Source of the DNA: an uncultured Flavobacteriaceae bacterium
GTDB lineage: Bacteria; Bacteroidota; Bacteroidia; Flavobacteriales; Flavobacteriaceae
Assembly: GCA_905479065.1 (NCBI GenBank)
Contig: CAJQLB010000003.1
Coordinates: 62,001-126,000, forward strand
DNA: 64,000 bases
Reading direction: 5' to 3'
Shown: in pieces, positions 35,579 to 43,883 of the stretch
Numbering within the stretch: the first letter of the stretch is position 1
How the letters are laid out: every line of letters begins with the position of its first letter
The notes under the pieces: model-generated
Database searches by the model: none
What the model saw: only the letters and a program-made list of their open reading frames with translations
Told to the model about the DNA's origin: nothing
Program-made: the position numbers and the translations under genes

Positions 35579-36178
35579 TTAGGTTTTTTTTAAGGAGGTA
35601 AGATCTAGTAAATTCTTGTAAACAAGATCAATGGGTAATCCCATAACATTAAAATATGAACCTTCAATTTTTACAATACCAATTTGACCTATCCAGTCTT
35701 GAATGCCATAAGCACCTGCCTTATCCATAGGGTTGTACTTCGTAACATAATACCAAATTTCGTCATCAGATAACTCCTTAAACTTTACTTTGGTAACACT
35801 ATTAATGGTTTTTTGTGTATTGTATGTTGTGAAACATACAGAGGTAATGACTTCATGTGTTTGATGACTTAATGACTTAAGCATGTCGATAGCTTCTTGT
35901 TGAGTTGTAGGTTTACCTAATGCTTTGTTGTTGTGCCAAACAATGGTATCGCTCGTAATTAAAATTTCCTTTGACTTTAAGTCGTTAATAAAAGGCCTCG
36001 ATTTTAAAACTGCTAAAAAATCACTTATTTCGTGATGACATAAATAATCGGGAAAGTTCTCTTTTACAGGTTTTAATCGAACTTCAAAATCAATATTTAA
36101 TGATGTTAATAACTCTTGTCTTCTTGGCGAAGAAGATGCTAAAATAATCGTGTAGTTCGCTAATTGTTCTTTGAGCAT
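35579..36178 (-). CDS. maf: Maf family nucleotide pyrophosphatase (dTTP/UTP type)
   Basis: A 199-residue cytoplasmic house-cleaning enzyme that hydrolyses non-canonical or excess nucleoside triphosphates to monophosphates. The start shows ILASSSPRRQELL (residues 12-24), the nucleotide-binding signature, followed by the SDTIVWHNNKALGKP block with the catalytic Asp and the DKAGAYGIQDWIGQIGIVKIEGSYFNVMGLPI block at the end, all in order. The C-terminal block with G-S-Y-x-N-V-M-G-L-P fits the YhdE (dTTP/UTP) subgroup. Its ATG overlaps the stop of the prenyltransferase gene by one base, as the last gene of a four-gene, tightly packed operon. Confidence 0.95.
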   Translation of the reverse strand: MLKEQLANYTIILASSSPRRQELLTSLNIDFEVRLKPVKENFPDYLCHHEISDFLAVLKSRPFINDLKSKEILITSDTIVWHNNKALGKPTTQQEAIDMLKSLSHQTHEVITSVCFTTYNTQKTINSVTKVKFKELSDDEIWYYVTKYNPMDKAGAYGIQDWIGQIGIVKIEGSYFNVMGLPIDLVYKNLLDLTSLKKT

Positions 36179-37098
36179 TATGGTTTGATGATAAATGGAT
36201 ACAATAATAGGGATAAAACACCAAAAAACATGATTATTTTGAGTAACGAAGATAACGAAACAAGGTCTTTATTTGACACTGGTTTTAATAGCTTTAAAGA
36301 AAAATAGAGTAGGGGTCCTAGTAAAAATAGTAAAAAATAACCAACAGCTAGATTGTAGTTATATAAGTAAATGACGATGTAATAAATAACTGCCATTATG
36401 GGAAGACACGAAATAAAAAAAACAATCTTGAGCGTGCGGTCAACACCTATGGCAATTGGTAAGGTGATCATATTTGCCTTATGATCACCATTAATATCTT
36501 GAATATCTTTGATGATTTCTCGCAATAAGTTTATGAGAAATGCAAATAAAGCGTAATCAATGATTATAAAAAAAAATGTTGATTGAGTCACTTGGTTTTT
36601 CACGGTTATTGCTGGGAATAAATCAAATACTCCTACAATTAGCACACTGGATGCTACTAGAATTGAGATAATGATATTTCCAACAAGAATGGTTCTTTTA
36701 AGTTGAACAGCATATAAATACAAAAGAACAGAAACAATCACAAATATTGACGATAGTGTATTTTGATTTATAAGATTTGATACGTAAAACCCCAAAATTA
36801 CTCCGATGGAAGTAAAGGTTACATATGCACTGAAAGCTAATTTTTCCGAAATTTTTCTTCCAACAATGACTTTTGTTGGTTTATTGATGGTATCAGTTTC
36901 AATATCAAAAATATCATTTATAATATATCCTGCTGCTGCTATAAGTAGCGTGGCGGTAACGAGTAGACAGAAAGTAAATGTGTTTAATGTAAAATTTACA
37001 ACACCAAAAGGCTCTATCAGTGCGTATTTAACTAAAATTTGAGAAAGGGCTATTAGAAATAAATTTTTCCAACGAATTAGTTTTAAAAAACTAATCAT
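36178..37098 (-). CDS. UbiA family prenyltransferase (GGGP geranylgeranyltransferase-like)
   Basis: About 306 residues from MISFLKL at 37098 (two Met codons 12 and 9 bp upstream are also possible). There are eight or nine hydrophobic segments and the two Asp-rich motifs of UbiA enzymes: NDIFDIETD at 61-69 and the second, REIIKDIQDINGD, in the cytoplasmic loop around residue 190. These bind prenyl diphosphate through Mg2+. Bacteroidota proteins of this group are often named geranylgeranylglycerol-phosphate geranylgeranyltransferase after the archaeal enzyme; whether they make an archaeal-like lipid in bacteria or prenylate something else is open. It overlaps kdsC at its start and maf at its end. 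Confidence 0.85.
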   Translation of the reverse strand: MISFLKLIRWKNLFLIALSQILVKYALIEPFGVVNFTLNTFTFCLLVTATLLIAAAGYIINDIFDIETDTINKPTKVIVGRKISEKLAFSAYVTFTSIGVILGFYVSNLINQNTLSSIFVIVSVLLYLYAVQLKRTILVGNIIISILVASSVLIVGVFDLFPAITVKNQVTQSTFFFIIIDYALFAFLINLLREIIKDIQDINGDHKANMITLPIAIGVDRTLKIVFFISCLPIMAVIYYIVIYLYNYNLAVGYFLLFLLGPLLYFSLKLLKPVSNKDLVSLSSLLKIIMFFGVLSLLLYPFIIKP

Positions 37099-37621
37099 AA
37101 TTCGCATCAAAATTTTTTGCCCACTTACCTTGAACTTTCATAACCTGTTCAAGGATATCTCTTACTGCTCCCTGACCTCCATTTTTATGAGAAATGTAAT
37201 TGCAAACAGCTTTAATTTCCGGAATAGCGTCTTGAGGACAACATGGTAAACCAACCTTTTGTATCACCTGTAAATCAGGAATATCGTCTCCCATATAAAC
37301 AATATTTTTAGTGGCAATAGCATGAGCATTTGTAAATGTTTCTAAGCATTTTACTTTATCACGAACTCCGAGATAAATATGCTGTATTCCTAGGCCTTGT
37401 AAACGTATTTTGACACCTTCATTTTTACCACCAGAAATGATGCATATGTGATAACCTAACTTGATTGCTGTTTTTAAGGCATAACCATCCTTAACGTTCA
37501 TTGTTCTCAGTAGTTCTCCAGAAGAGGTAACATGTACGGTCCCATCTGTAAGAACGCCATCGATATCGAGGATAAAGGTTGTTATGGTGCTCAATAATTG
37601 TTTATAACTTTTAGACTCCAT
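37091..37621 (-). CDS. kdsC: KdsC-like HAD-IIIA phosphatase (KDO-8-phosphate phosphatase)
   Basis: A 176-residue HAD phosphatase of the capless C0 type. Catalytic Asp19 and Asp21 in ILDIDGVLTDG, a second motif in CIISGGKNEG, and the Asp-rich third motif in YMGDDIPDLQVIQ. The length (~170-190) and the following GQGAVRDILEQVM tail match KdsC, which removes phosphate from 3-deoxy-manno-octulosonate-8-phosphate in LPS inner-core synthesis. YrbI-like enzymes for other ulosonic acids (for example N-acylneuraminate-9-phosphate phosphatase) look similar. It overlaps the DUF2520 gene by 11 bp and the prenyltransferase by about 8 bp. Confidence 0.88.
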   Translation of the reverse strand: MESKSYKQLLSTITTFILDIDGVLTDGTVHVTSSGELLRTMNVKDGYALKTAIKLGYHICIISGGKNEGVKIRLQGLGIQHIYLGVRDKVKCLETFTNAHAIATKNIVYMGDDIPDLQVIQKVGLPCCPQDAIPEIKAVCNYISHKNGGQGAVRDILEQVMKVQGKWAKNFDANYD

Positions 37622-38366
37622 GTGTTTTTTTTATTGCTTTGGTTAATAACTCGTAAATTGACTTATGCATATTTTCGTCTAATAATTCTAAATGTTTTTT
37701 AATCGTTGTTTCATCTCCTCTCAATGCCGGCCCTGTTTGAGCCATGTAGGGAGAAAGGTATTGTATTTTTTTTGCTGTTTCAGATATTAGAGGCTTTAAA
37801 ATGTCAAAATCTACTCCTTGGGCTTCTGTAATTTCATGAGCCACTCGAAATAATTGATTTGTGAAATTATTGACAAAAACAGCAGCAAGATGTAAAGCAG
37901 CACGCTGATCAGAGTTAATTCTCAAAGTTTGGCCACCCAATTCCAAAGCTAATGTTTTGACAATGTTATAATCAGATTTTCGTTCAACTTCAATACAAAC
38001 AGGAACATCTTTAAAGTCTAGTTTTGAGTTTTCTGTGAATGTTTGTAAAGGATAAAAAACTCCACGATGATTTTTTTTGTCCAAATGGTGCATATTGATA
38101 CTGCCGGACGTATGAAGGGTTAATTTATCAGAAAATAATAGTTTTTTCGATATGTCAACAATTGCATCATCACTCACAGAAATGATAAAAATATCTGCAT
38201 CGTTTAACTCGGATAAATTATTAGTAATTTGTACGTCATTTTTATAACATTCAATACGTTTTAAATCTCTATTAAACCATTGGTGAATAAGAACCTTTTG
38301 AGAAATTGAAAATGCCTTGAATAAATGTTGAGCCACGTTACCGGCACCAATTAGAGTCACTGAAAT
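37611..38366 (-). CDS. Rossmann-like and DUF2520 domain protein (putative NAD(P)-dependent reductase)
   Basis: About 251 residues from the ATG at 38366 (MISVTLIGAGNVAQHL); the longer frame to 38414 adds 16 residues with no support. Residues 1-120 form a Rossmann fold with the nucleotide-binding loop G8-A-G10-N-V-A13, and the helical DUF2520 domain follows at ~125-245 (INSDQRAALHLAAVFVNNFTNQL). The architecture is like F420/NADP oxidoreductases and pyrroline-5-carboxylate reductases, hence frequent names such as F420-dependent NADP reductase, but no function is proven. It heads the four-gene run with kdsC, ubiA and maf, all overlapping by a few bases. Confidence 0.85.
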   Translation of the reverse strand: MSVTLIGAGNVAQHLFKAFSISQKVLIHQWFNRDLKRIECYKNDVQITNNLSELNDADIFIISVSDDAIVDISKKLLFSDKLTLHTSGSINMHHLDKKNHRGVFYPLQTFTENSKLDFKDVPVCIEVERKSDYNIVKTLALELGGQTLRINSDQRAALHLAAVFVNNFTNQLFRVAHEITEAQGVDFDILKPLISETAKKIQYLSPYMAQTGPALRGDETTIKKHLELLDENMHKSIYELLTKAIKKTHGV

Positions 38367-38528
38367 CATATTGCTAAAGTAAGCAAGTAAACAATAAATT
38401 AAAAACTTCGCCAAGTTCTTTATCGAGATTGTCCAATAAAATGAGTGTGATAAAGAAGTGTGATTTTAGAGTTTATGAATTTACTGTTAAAAGATGGTTT
38501 TTAAAATAAATTTTTGAACAAAAAGCAT

Positions 38529-38536
38529 TAAATTTG
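38529..38536 (+). promoter_or_regulatory. Candidate -7 promoter element of ccsBA
   Basis: TAAATTTG, a perfect TAnnTTTG match, 26 bp before the chosen ccsBA ATG at 38563. A start near 38543 leaves a ~20-base leader. The longer reading frame that begins at a TTG (38551) would lie inside that leader. Confidence 0.5.
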
Positions 38537-38562
38537 CACGACTTTAAAAGTTGCTTGTTACG

Positions 38563-41500
38563 ATGCTTAAAAAACTCCTCAATATTCTTTTTTCAACAAG
38601 ACTAACAGCCACCTTATTTATAGTGTATGCGTTTGCAATGGCTGTTGGTACATTTATAGATGCAGGACAAGAGACCTCACCAACCCCTTATTCGAGAGCT
38701 CTAATTTACAATGCTTGGTGGTTTGAAGCTATTATGGTCATGTTTGTCTTAAATTTTACGGGAAATATTTTTCGATATAAATTGTTGCGAAAAGAAAAAT
38801 GGGCCACATTAACCATGCATCTTGCTTTTATTTTCATTTTGTTGGGGGCTTTTGTAACACGTTACATCGGTTTTGAAGGAATGATGGCCATAAGAGAGGG
38901 TGCAACAGAGCAAACATTTTTGTCACAAAAAACTTATGTGACCACCTACATTGATGGTGATTATATGGTTAATAATCAAGTGCAGCGTTTGGTAAGAAAT
39001 GATGAGGTAGATTTTTCCAAAAGATTGAATAACTCATATAGTTATGAAACAGACTACAACGGTCAAGATATAAAAGTTGAATTAATCGATTTTATATCAG
39101 GAGCAGAGGAAGACATTGTACCTGACGAATCAGGAGAGAGGTATCTCAAACTGGTGGAAGCAGGAGCAGGAGTTCCGCACAACCATTTTTTAAAAGAAGG
39201 TCAAGTTCAAAGCATTCATAATGTTTTATTTACATTAAACAAGCCAACAGATGGTGCTGTCAATATTCGGTTTACAGATTCTACTTTGACAATTCAGTCT
39301 CCTTTTAAAGGAGAGTATTTGACGATGGCCACGGGGGAACAAGGAAAGGTGTCGGTAGATAGCATTCAACCTTTGATGTTGCGTTCAAGGTACATCATTG
39401 GAAATCAAGCGTTAGTGTTTCCAAAACCTGTAATTAAAGGTAAATTTGATGTTGTAAAAAAATCAGAATTACTTAAAGGTGATGAGGATGGGATTGCACT
39501 CAAAGTAACAGCTAACGAGGAAACAAAAATTATTAAATTATTAGGAGGTAAGGGAATGAATAACGCCTTTAAGCAAGAGACAGTTGGCGGTTTAGACTTT
39601 GCATTTAAGTATGGTTCAAAAGTCCTTGAATTACCTTTTAGTATTAAGTTAAATGATTTTATTGCAGAGCGATATCCAGGTACTGAAAATAGCTATTCAT
39701 CCTTTGCAAGTGAGGTAACTCTTATTGATGATAAGAATGGAAGCTTTGACTACCGAATTTTCATGAATAATATTCTTGATCATGAAGGGTACAGATTTTT
39801 TCAGGCATCTTTTGATCCCGATGAACTTGGAACTATTTTATCTGTAAATCATGATAGTTTAGGAACAAATTTGACGTATCTCGGATATTTTTTACTTTAC
39901 TTTGGGATGATGGCAATTCTATTCGCAAAGCGCACGCGGTTTGATGACTTAAGAAATAAATTAAGAAAGATTAAATTTCAAAAGGCAAAGTTGTTTACAT
40001 TAATCGCATTATCATTGTCAATGACAACTGTGGCACAGGTGATACATGAAGAGGGTGATGGTCACGATCACAGTAAACCTACAAAATATCAAATAGATTC
40101 TATTTTAACTTTAAATGTTGCACCAAAAGCAGAAGCCAACAAATTTGGAAAATTGGTAATTCAAGATCTTGATGGTCGAATGAAACCTATCAATACCTAT
40201 GCTTCAGAATTTTTACGAAAGTTAAGTAAACGAGATACTTATGAATCACTTAATGCGAATCAAGTGTTTCTTTCAGTTCATGAAAGTCCCTTTTTGTGGT
40301 ATAATGTTCCCGTGATTTATTTGAAACCAAAAAAAGCGGATTCCATACGTTCAATCATTGGAATTTCCAAAGACCAGAAATATGCAAGCTTGGCTGACTT
40401 CTTAACACCGCGAGGAGATTATAAATTAGCTCCTTACCTTGAAGAGGCTTATAAAGCTCAGGTACCAAATTCTTATCAAAAAGAATTCAAAGAAGCAGAT
40501 CAACGCGTTAATTTGATATATCGTGCAGTCAACGGAGAGGCCATTAATATTTTTCCTATTCCTGATGAGATCAATAACAAATGGATAACTCCGTACGCAT
40601 ATAGAGAGGGAGCTTATCCAGTAAAAGATTCTTTGTATGGAAATTTTATTAATACTGGTTTTAAAGCCTATCTCTACATGCTCAATCAAGGAAAGCAATC
40701 AGGAGATTTTACCGAAAGTGATAAGTTGCTTGATGCGATAAAAAAATCACAACAGAAAGTTGGAGCTGCAGTGATGTTATCTGATGATAAAATTGAAGCT
40801 GAAATTTTGTACAATAAATACGATGTTTTCAAAAAATTATTCAGTTGGTACATGTACGCAGGGACATTAATGTTTGTGTTGTTAATCATTCAAATCTTTA
40901 AAGATAAAAGTCGATTAATTGATTCATCAATTAAATTTTTTAAGTATGTGATATTAGGTTTATTTATTTTGCATACGATGGGCTTAGTCGCTCGATGGTA
41001 TATTTCCGGTCATGCTCCATGGAGTGATGCCTATGAGTCTATGATTTATGTTGCCTGGGCAACCATGTTATTTGGTTTGTTATTTGGTAAAAAAAGTGAT
41101 ATTACGTTTGCAGCTACTGCTTTTGTTACATCCATGATTTTAATGATTGCGCATTGGAATTGGATGGACCCTGCTATTGCAAATTTGCAACCTGTTCTCG
41201 ATAGTTATTGGCTAATGATTCATGTAGCAGTCATTGTTGGAAGCTATGGTCCCTTCACTTTGGCTATGATTTTAGGCGTTGTTAGTCTGTTACTAATGGT
41301 ATTGACCAACAAACGAAATAAAAAGAAGATGTGGCTGAACATAAAAGAACTCACCTTGGTGAATGAAATGGCAATGACTGTTGGTCTTGTAATGTTAACA
41401 ATTGGAAATTTTCTTGGAGGTATGTGGGCTAATGAAAGTTGGGGACGTTATTGGGGCTGGGATCCTAAAGAGACATGGGCTTTGATAAGCATTATGGTAT

Positions 41501-41754
41501 ATGCGTTTGTTTTACATATACGATTGGTGCCCGGATTACGAGGTCGTTTTTTATTTAATTTACTTTCTATTTATGCTTTCGCAAGTATTCTCATGACGTA
41601 CTTTGGTGTCAACTTTTATTTAGCAGGATTACATAGTTATGCAAAAGACGATCAAGAGGTAAGTGTTTATTTTATTTTGGGATCAGTACTTGTCATTGCT
41701 ATATTGGGGATTTTCTCTCATCGTAATTACGTCAAATACTTTAAAAATTCTTAA
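38563..41754 (+). CDS. ccsBA: ResB-CcsA fusion, cytochrome c heme lyase (System II)
   Basis: A 1063-residue membrane protein that exports heme and ligates it to apocytochrome c. The ATG at 38563 (MLKKLLNILFST) is chosen over a TTG four codons upstream. The N-terminal half is ResB/CcsB-like: TM segments at ~12-30, 50-65, 80-95 and a periplasmic domain of ~330 residues, then a TM near 445. After a His-rich segment (HEEGDGHDHSK, ~500), a second periplasmic stretch leads to the CcsA half (~770-1060). There GHAPWSDAYESMIYVAW (~815) is followed by the tryptophan-rich heme-handling WWD motif GRYWGWDPKETW (~960) and flanking His residues. Such one-piece CcsBA proteins are usual in Bacteroidota. Two tiny membrane ORFs follow closely. 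Confidence 0.95.
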   Translation: MLKKLLNILFSTRLTATLFIVYAFAMAVGTFIDAGQETSPTPYSRALIYNAWWFEAIMVMFVLNFTGNIFRYKLLRKEKWATLTMHLAFIFILLGAFVTRYIGFEGMMAIREGATEQTFLSQKTYVTTYIDGDYMVNNQVQRLVRNDEVDFSKRLNNSYSYETDYNGQDIKVELIDFISGAEEDIVPDESGERYLKLVEAGAGVPHNHFLKEGQVQSIHNVLFTLNKPTDGAVNIRFTDSTLTIQSPFKGEYLTMATGEQGKVSVDSIQPLMLRSRYIIGNQALVFPKPVIKGKFDVVKKSELLKGDEDGIALKVTANEETKIIKLLGGKGMNNAFKQETVGGLDFAFKYGSKVLELPFSIKLNDFIAERYPGTENSYSSFASEVTLIDDKNGSFDYRIFMNNILDHEGYRFFQASFDPDELGTILSVNHDSLGTNLTYLGYFLLYFGMMAILFAKRTRFDDLRNKLRKIKFQKAKLFTLIALSLSMTTVAQVIHEEGDGHDHSKPTKYQIDSILTLNVAPKAEANKFGKLVIQDLDGRMKPINTYASEFLRKLSKRDTYESLNANQVFLSVHESPFLWYNVPVIYLKPKKADSIRSIIGISKDQKYASLADFLTPRGDYKLAPYLEEAYKAQVPNSYQKEFKEADQRVNLIYRAVNGEAINIFPIPDEINNKWITPYAYREGAYPVKDSLYGNFINTGFKAYLYMLNQGKQSGDFTESDKLLDAIKKSQQKVGAAVMLSDDKIEAEILYNKYDVFKKLFSWYMYAGTLMFVLLIIQIFKDKSRLIDSSIKFFKYVILGLFILHTMGLVARWYISGHAPWSDAYESMIYVAWATMLFGLLFGKKSDITFAATAFVTSMILMIAHWNWMDPAIANLQPVLDSYWLMIHVAVIVGSYGPFTLAMILGVVSLLLMVLTNKRNKKKMWLNIKELTLVNEMAMTVGLVMLTIGNFLGGMWANESWGRYWGWDPKETWALISIMVYAFVLHIRLVPGLRGRFLFNLLSIYAFASILMTYFGVNFYLAGLHSYAKDDQEVSVYFILGSVLVIAILGIFSHRNYVKYFKNS

Positions 41755-41811
41755 TTTTTTTATTGTTTATTAAAGGGTAAATTTATTATATTACAGTCTT
41801 AAATAGTCAAT

Positions 41812-42000
41812 ATGAAATTTCTGAAAAAATTAGGTGTTCCATATCTCGTCATGTTATTTGTATGTGCGTTGATTATCATAGTTTCCGAATCTTTATTTCT
41901 GTCAGGAAATAAATTGCACGGTATCTTCATAGGACTTTGGGCGCCAATGCTTCTAGGGTTAATAATCTTATTTAAACTCGTGGACAATGGAAGCAAATGA
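41812..42000 (+). CDS. 62-residue two-helix membrane protein of unknown function
   Basis: A short protein with a basic N-terminus (MKFLKKLG) and two hydrophobic helices, about 10-29 (YLVMLFVCALIIIVSESLFL) and 37-56 (GIFIGLWAPMLLGLIILF), joined by a short polar loop. It starts 58 bp after ccsBA on the same strand, and its end overlaps the next small ORF by 14 bp in another frame (ATGGAAGCAAATGA). The clean transmembrane pattern and coupling with the next ORF favour a real gene over chance. The position after ccsBA hints at a respiratory or cytochrome-assembly role, but I do not recognise the family. Confidence 0.65.
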   Translation: MKFLKKLGVPYLVMLFVCALIIIVSESLFLSGNKLHGIFIGLWAPMLLGLIILFKLVDNGSK

Positions 42001-42094
42001 TATCGTACTTTATTTTTCGATTTTTATTGCCGTTTGTGTTACGATCTGGGCAATTGTAATAATAAGAGCGTACGATGCTATTGATAAAAAATAG
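41987..42094 (+). CDS. 35-residue single-pass membrane microprotein
   Basis: ATG at 41987, TAG at 42092. The start is acidic (MEAND), followed by one hydrophobic helix of about 22 residues (IVLYFSIFIAVCVTIWAIVII) and a short tail with Arg, Asp and two Lys (RAYDAIDKK). It overlaps the preceding 62-residue ORF by 14 bp in the +1 frame, which suggests translational coupling. The layout (few acidic residues, helix, basic tail) predicts N-out/C-in. Tiny single-helix subunits of this size exist in terminal oxidases (CydX-like, CcoQ-like), which is suggestive given the ccsBA neighbour, but no sequence link can be shown by eye. Confidence 0.5.
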   Translation: MEANDIVLYFSIFIAVCVTIWAIVIIRAYDAIDKK

Positions 42095-42468
42095 TATTAT
42101 TTTTTGTTTTCATTTTGTTACTTTTTGTTGGATGTGATAATAACGTAGGGAAGGTTGTTAGCGTAATCAGTTTAAATTGATACATTTCAAGGTTTTTTTA
42201 TGTTAAATAAACCATTAAATCCCTTAACGAATGATCTAAAAGGGATTGTCTAAAGATTAGAAAGTTAGATTATAGCACTCAATAAATTTTATTATACTTC
42301 TTTACAGATTGAAATTATTGTTTGATTAAATCCTTGTTTGGGGTTCCTTGCGGATAATAAAAAGGCTGTCAAAACATACAATTTAGACCTTGTACTATTA
42401 TTATAATCCAAGATTATATAGGTAAAGAGGGCATCTTTCTATCTCTGTTCGCCAAATGGATAATAGGA
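42095..42468. other. Intergenic stretch of 374 bp, no gene found
   Basis: Between the microprotein and the HAD gene. No ORF above ~20 codons looks credible on either strand. It holds one 8-bp inverted repeat, AATCCCTT at 42218-42225 and AAGGGATT at 42240-42247 with a 14-base loop, which is not followed by a T run and so is not a standard terminator. No tRNA or known riboswitch pattern was seen. Confidence 0.5.
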
Positions 42469-43125
42469 TTATATGAGTGTGATGATATTATCATACGTAA
42501 CATCTTTAAAATCATCAATAACGAGGTCTGCTAAGTGATAATTTTGGTTTTTAGAGTTTGGACTTTTAAATCCTATACAGTAAATATTAGCAGCTTTTGC
42601 TGCTTTGATGCCATTGGTCGAATCTTCAATAACAATGCATTCATTGATATCACATGATATAGATTGTGCTGCTTTAATAAAAATTTCTGGATGTGGTTTT
42701 GATGCTGTTAGGTCTGCCCCTGATAATTTTGTACGAAAAAATGATTCCAGATGAAAACGCTTAAAGACATTATCAATTGTATCCATTGATGCAGAGGATG
42801 CTAGGACTAATAATAGGCCATTATTGACATAATTATTAATACAATCCAATACGCCATCAATGAGTTGCAAATCTTTGTCTGTTTCAAAAAGTTCTTGAAA
42901 AAACTGTCGTTTTATAGCAACTAAATTTTCAGGAGTATCCGATAGATTAAATTTTGTTACTAAAGCTTTACAAATATTTATGGTTGATTGACCTGTAAAT
43001 GACTCATAAAGTTTCTTTGTAACGTGTATGTCAACCACATCAAACATTAATTGATATGCTTTTCGGTGTAGGGGCTCTGTGTCTACAATCACCCCATCCA
43101 TATCAAAAATCACTGCTCTTAACAT
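42469..43125 (-). CDS. HAD superfamily phosphatase, beta-phosphoglucomutase-like
   Basis: A 218-residue HAD subfamily IA hydrolase. Motif I is FDMDGVIVDTE with nucleophile Asp8 and acid/base Asp10; the helical cap lies at ~18-90, motif II is the Ser in LVLASSASMD, the Lys is in TASKPHPEIF, and motif III is VIEDSTNGIKAA. The D-x-D-G-V-x-x-D-T-E start, the KPHPEIF and EDSTNGI blocks and the length are those of beta-phosphoglucomutases and related sugar-phosphate phosphatases (YcjU, GphB-like). The exact substrate cannot be read. It stands alone, with a 117-bp gap to the downstream pseudouridine synthase gene on the same strand. Confidence 0.9.
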   Translation of the reverse strand: MLRAVIFDMDGVIVDTEPLHRKAYQLMFDVVDIHVTKKLYESFTGQSTINICKALVTKFNLSDTPENLVAIKRQFFQELFETDKDLQLIDGVLDCINNYVNNGLLLVLASSASMDTIDNVFKRFHLESFFRTKLSGADLTASKPHPEIFIKAAQSISCDINECIVIEDSTNGIKAAKAANIYCIGFKSPNSKNQNYHLADLVIDDFKDVTYDNIITLI

Positions 43126-43242
43126 TTTTTTTGTGAAGATAAATAAAACACGATGTAATATCTATAGTTTCATTATATTTTTGACAGCTTTTAGCGTTTA
43201 GTGATGTCGTAGCAATATGTTAAATACGATACTTTACCTTAG

Positions 43243-43827
43243 TTACTCTAATGCAAACTGGTTAACTTGTATTACTTCTCCTGCACCTAGCGTCAATATT
43301 GTAGACCCAATCCTAACCCTTATTAATCTTAAGGTTGGAAAATTAACCGCGGCGGTCATTTTTCTAATTTGTCTGAATTTCCCTTCTTTCAGAGTAATTG
43401 AAATCCAAGAAGTTGGGCCATGACGGTCAGCTCTCACAAACCGTTTTTCAAAGGGGAATGTCTCTAAATTCTTTAATAAATTAACGCGACATTTTTTAGT
43501 TGTATACATGTGACCATGTATTGAAATAGTAACACCTAACCGTAATTTTTCAATTGCTTGTTCGTTAATCAAACCGTCTACTTGCACATAATATTCTTTT
43601 TCTATTTTCTGACTTGAAACGTAGGCACTCAATTTACCATTAGTGGTCAATAACAACAGTCCTTCAGAGGTTTCATCTAATCGTCCAATAGCCATGGTTC
43701 CTTGGGCAAATTCATAAAGGTCCCCAAGTAGTTTTTTATTTTTTCGTTTACTCTGATTATTTATAAATTGACTGAGATAGCGAAAAGGCTTGTGTAAAAT
43801 GTAATGGGAATGTTTTTCTTGTCTCAT
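43243..43827 (-). CDS. Pseudouridine synthase, RsuA/RluB/E/F family (RluE-like)
   Basis: A 194-residue enzyme that isomerises a uridine in rRNA. The catalytic Asp is Asp51 in MAIGRLDETSEGLLLLT; downstream blocks KEYYVQVDG, KEGKFRQIRKM and LRLIRVRIGS follow in the family order. There is no N-terminal S4 domain, and the length is close to E. coli RluE (~217), which modifies 23S rRNA U2457; hence RluE-like rather than RsuA or RluB. The frame could extend no further upstream than the first Met at 43827. It faces the divergent trans-sulfuration gene across 56 bp. Confidence 0.9.
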   Translation of the reverse strand: MRQEKHSHYILHKPFRYLSQFINNQSKRKNKKLLGDLYEFAQGTMAIGRLDETSEGLLLLTTNGKLSAYVSSQKIEKEYYVQVDGLINEQAIEKLRLGVTISIHGHMYTTKKCRVNLLKNLETFPFEKRFVRADRHGPTSWISITLKEGKFRQIRKMTAAVNFPTLRLIRVRIGSTILTLGAGEVIQVNQFALE

Positions 43828-43842
43828 TTGGAGAACAATGTA

Positions 43843-43872
43843 TTGCTTTTTTTTATATTTAAGGTATCTTTA
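43843..43872 (+). promoter_or_regulatory. Candidate promoter of the trans-sulfuration gene
   Basis: TTG at 43843-43845, then exactly 19 bp, then TATCTTTA at 43865-43872, one base off TAnnTTTG. The spacing matches the Bacteroidota rule, and the start codon at 43884 is close, so the leader would be very short. Confidence 0.4.
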
Positions 43873-43883
43873 AATGAAGTACT

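Noticed and set aside
42218-42247. Hairpin in the 374-bp gap as a terminator or riboswitch
   Set aside because: Eight-base stem with a 14-base loop, no T run and no conserved core; kept only as a note.
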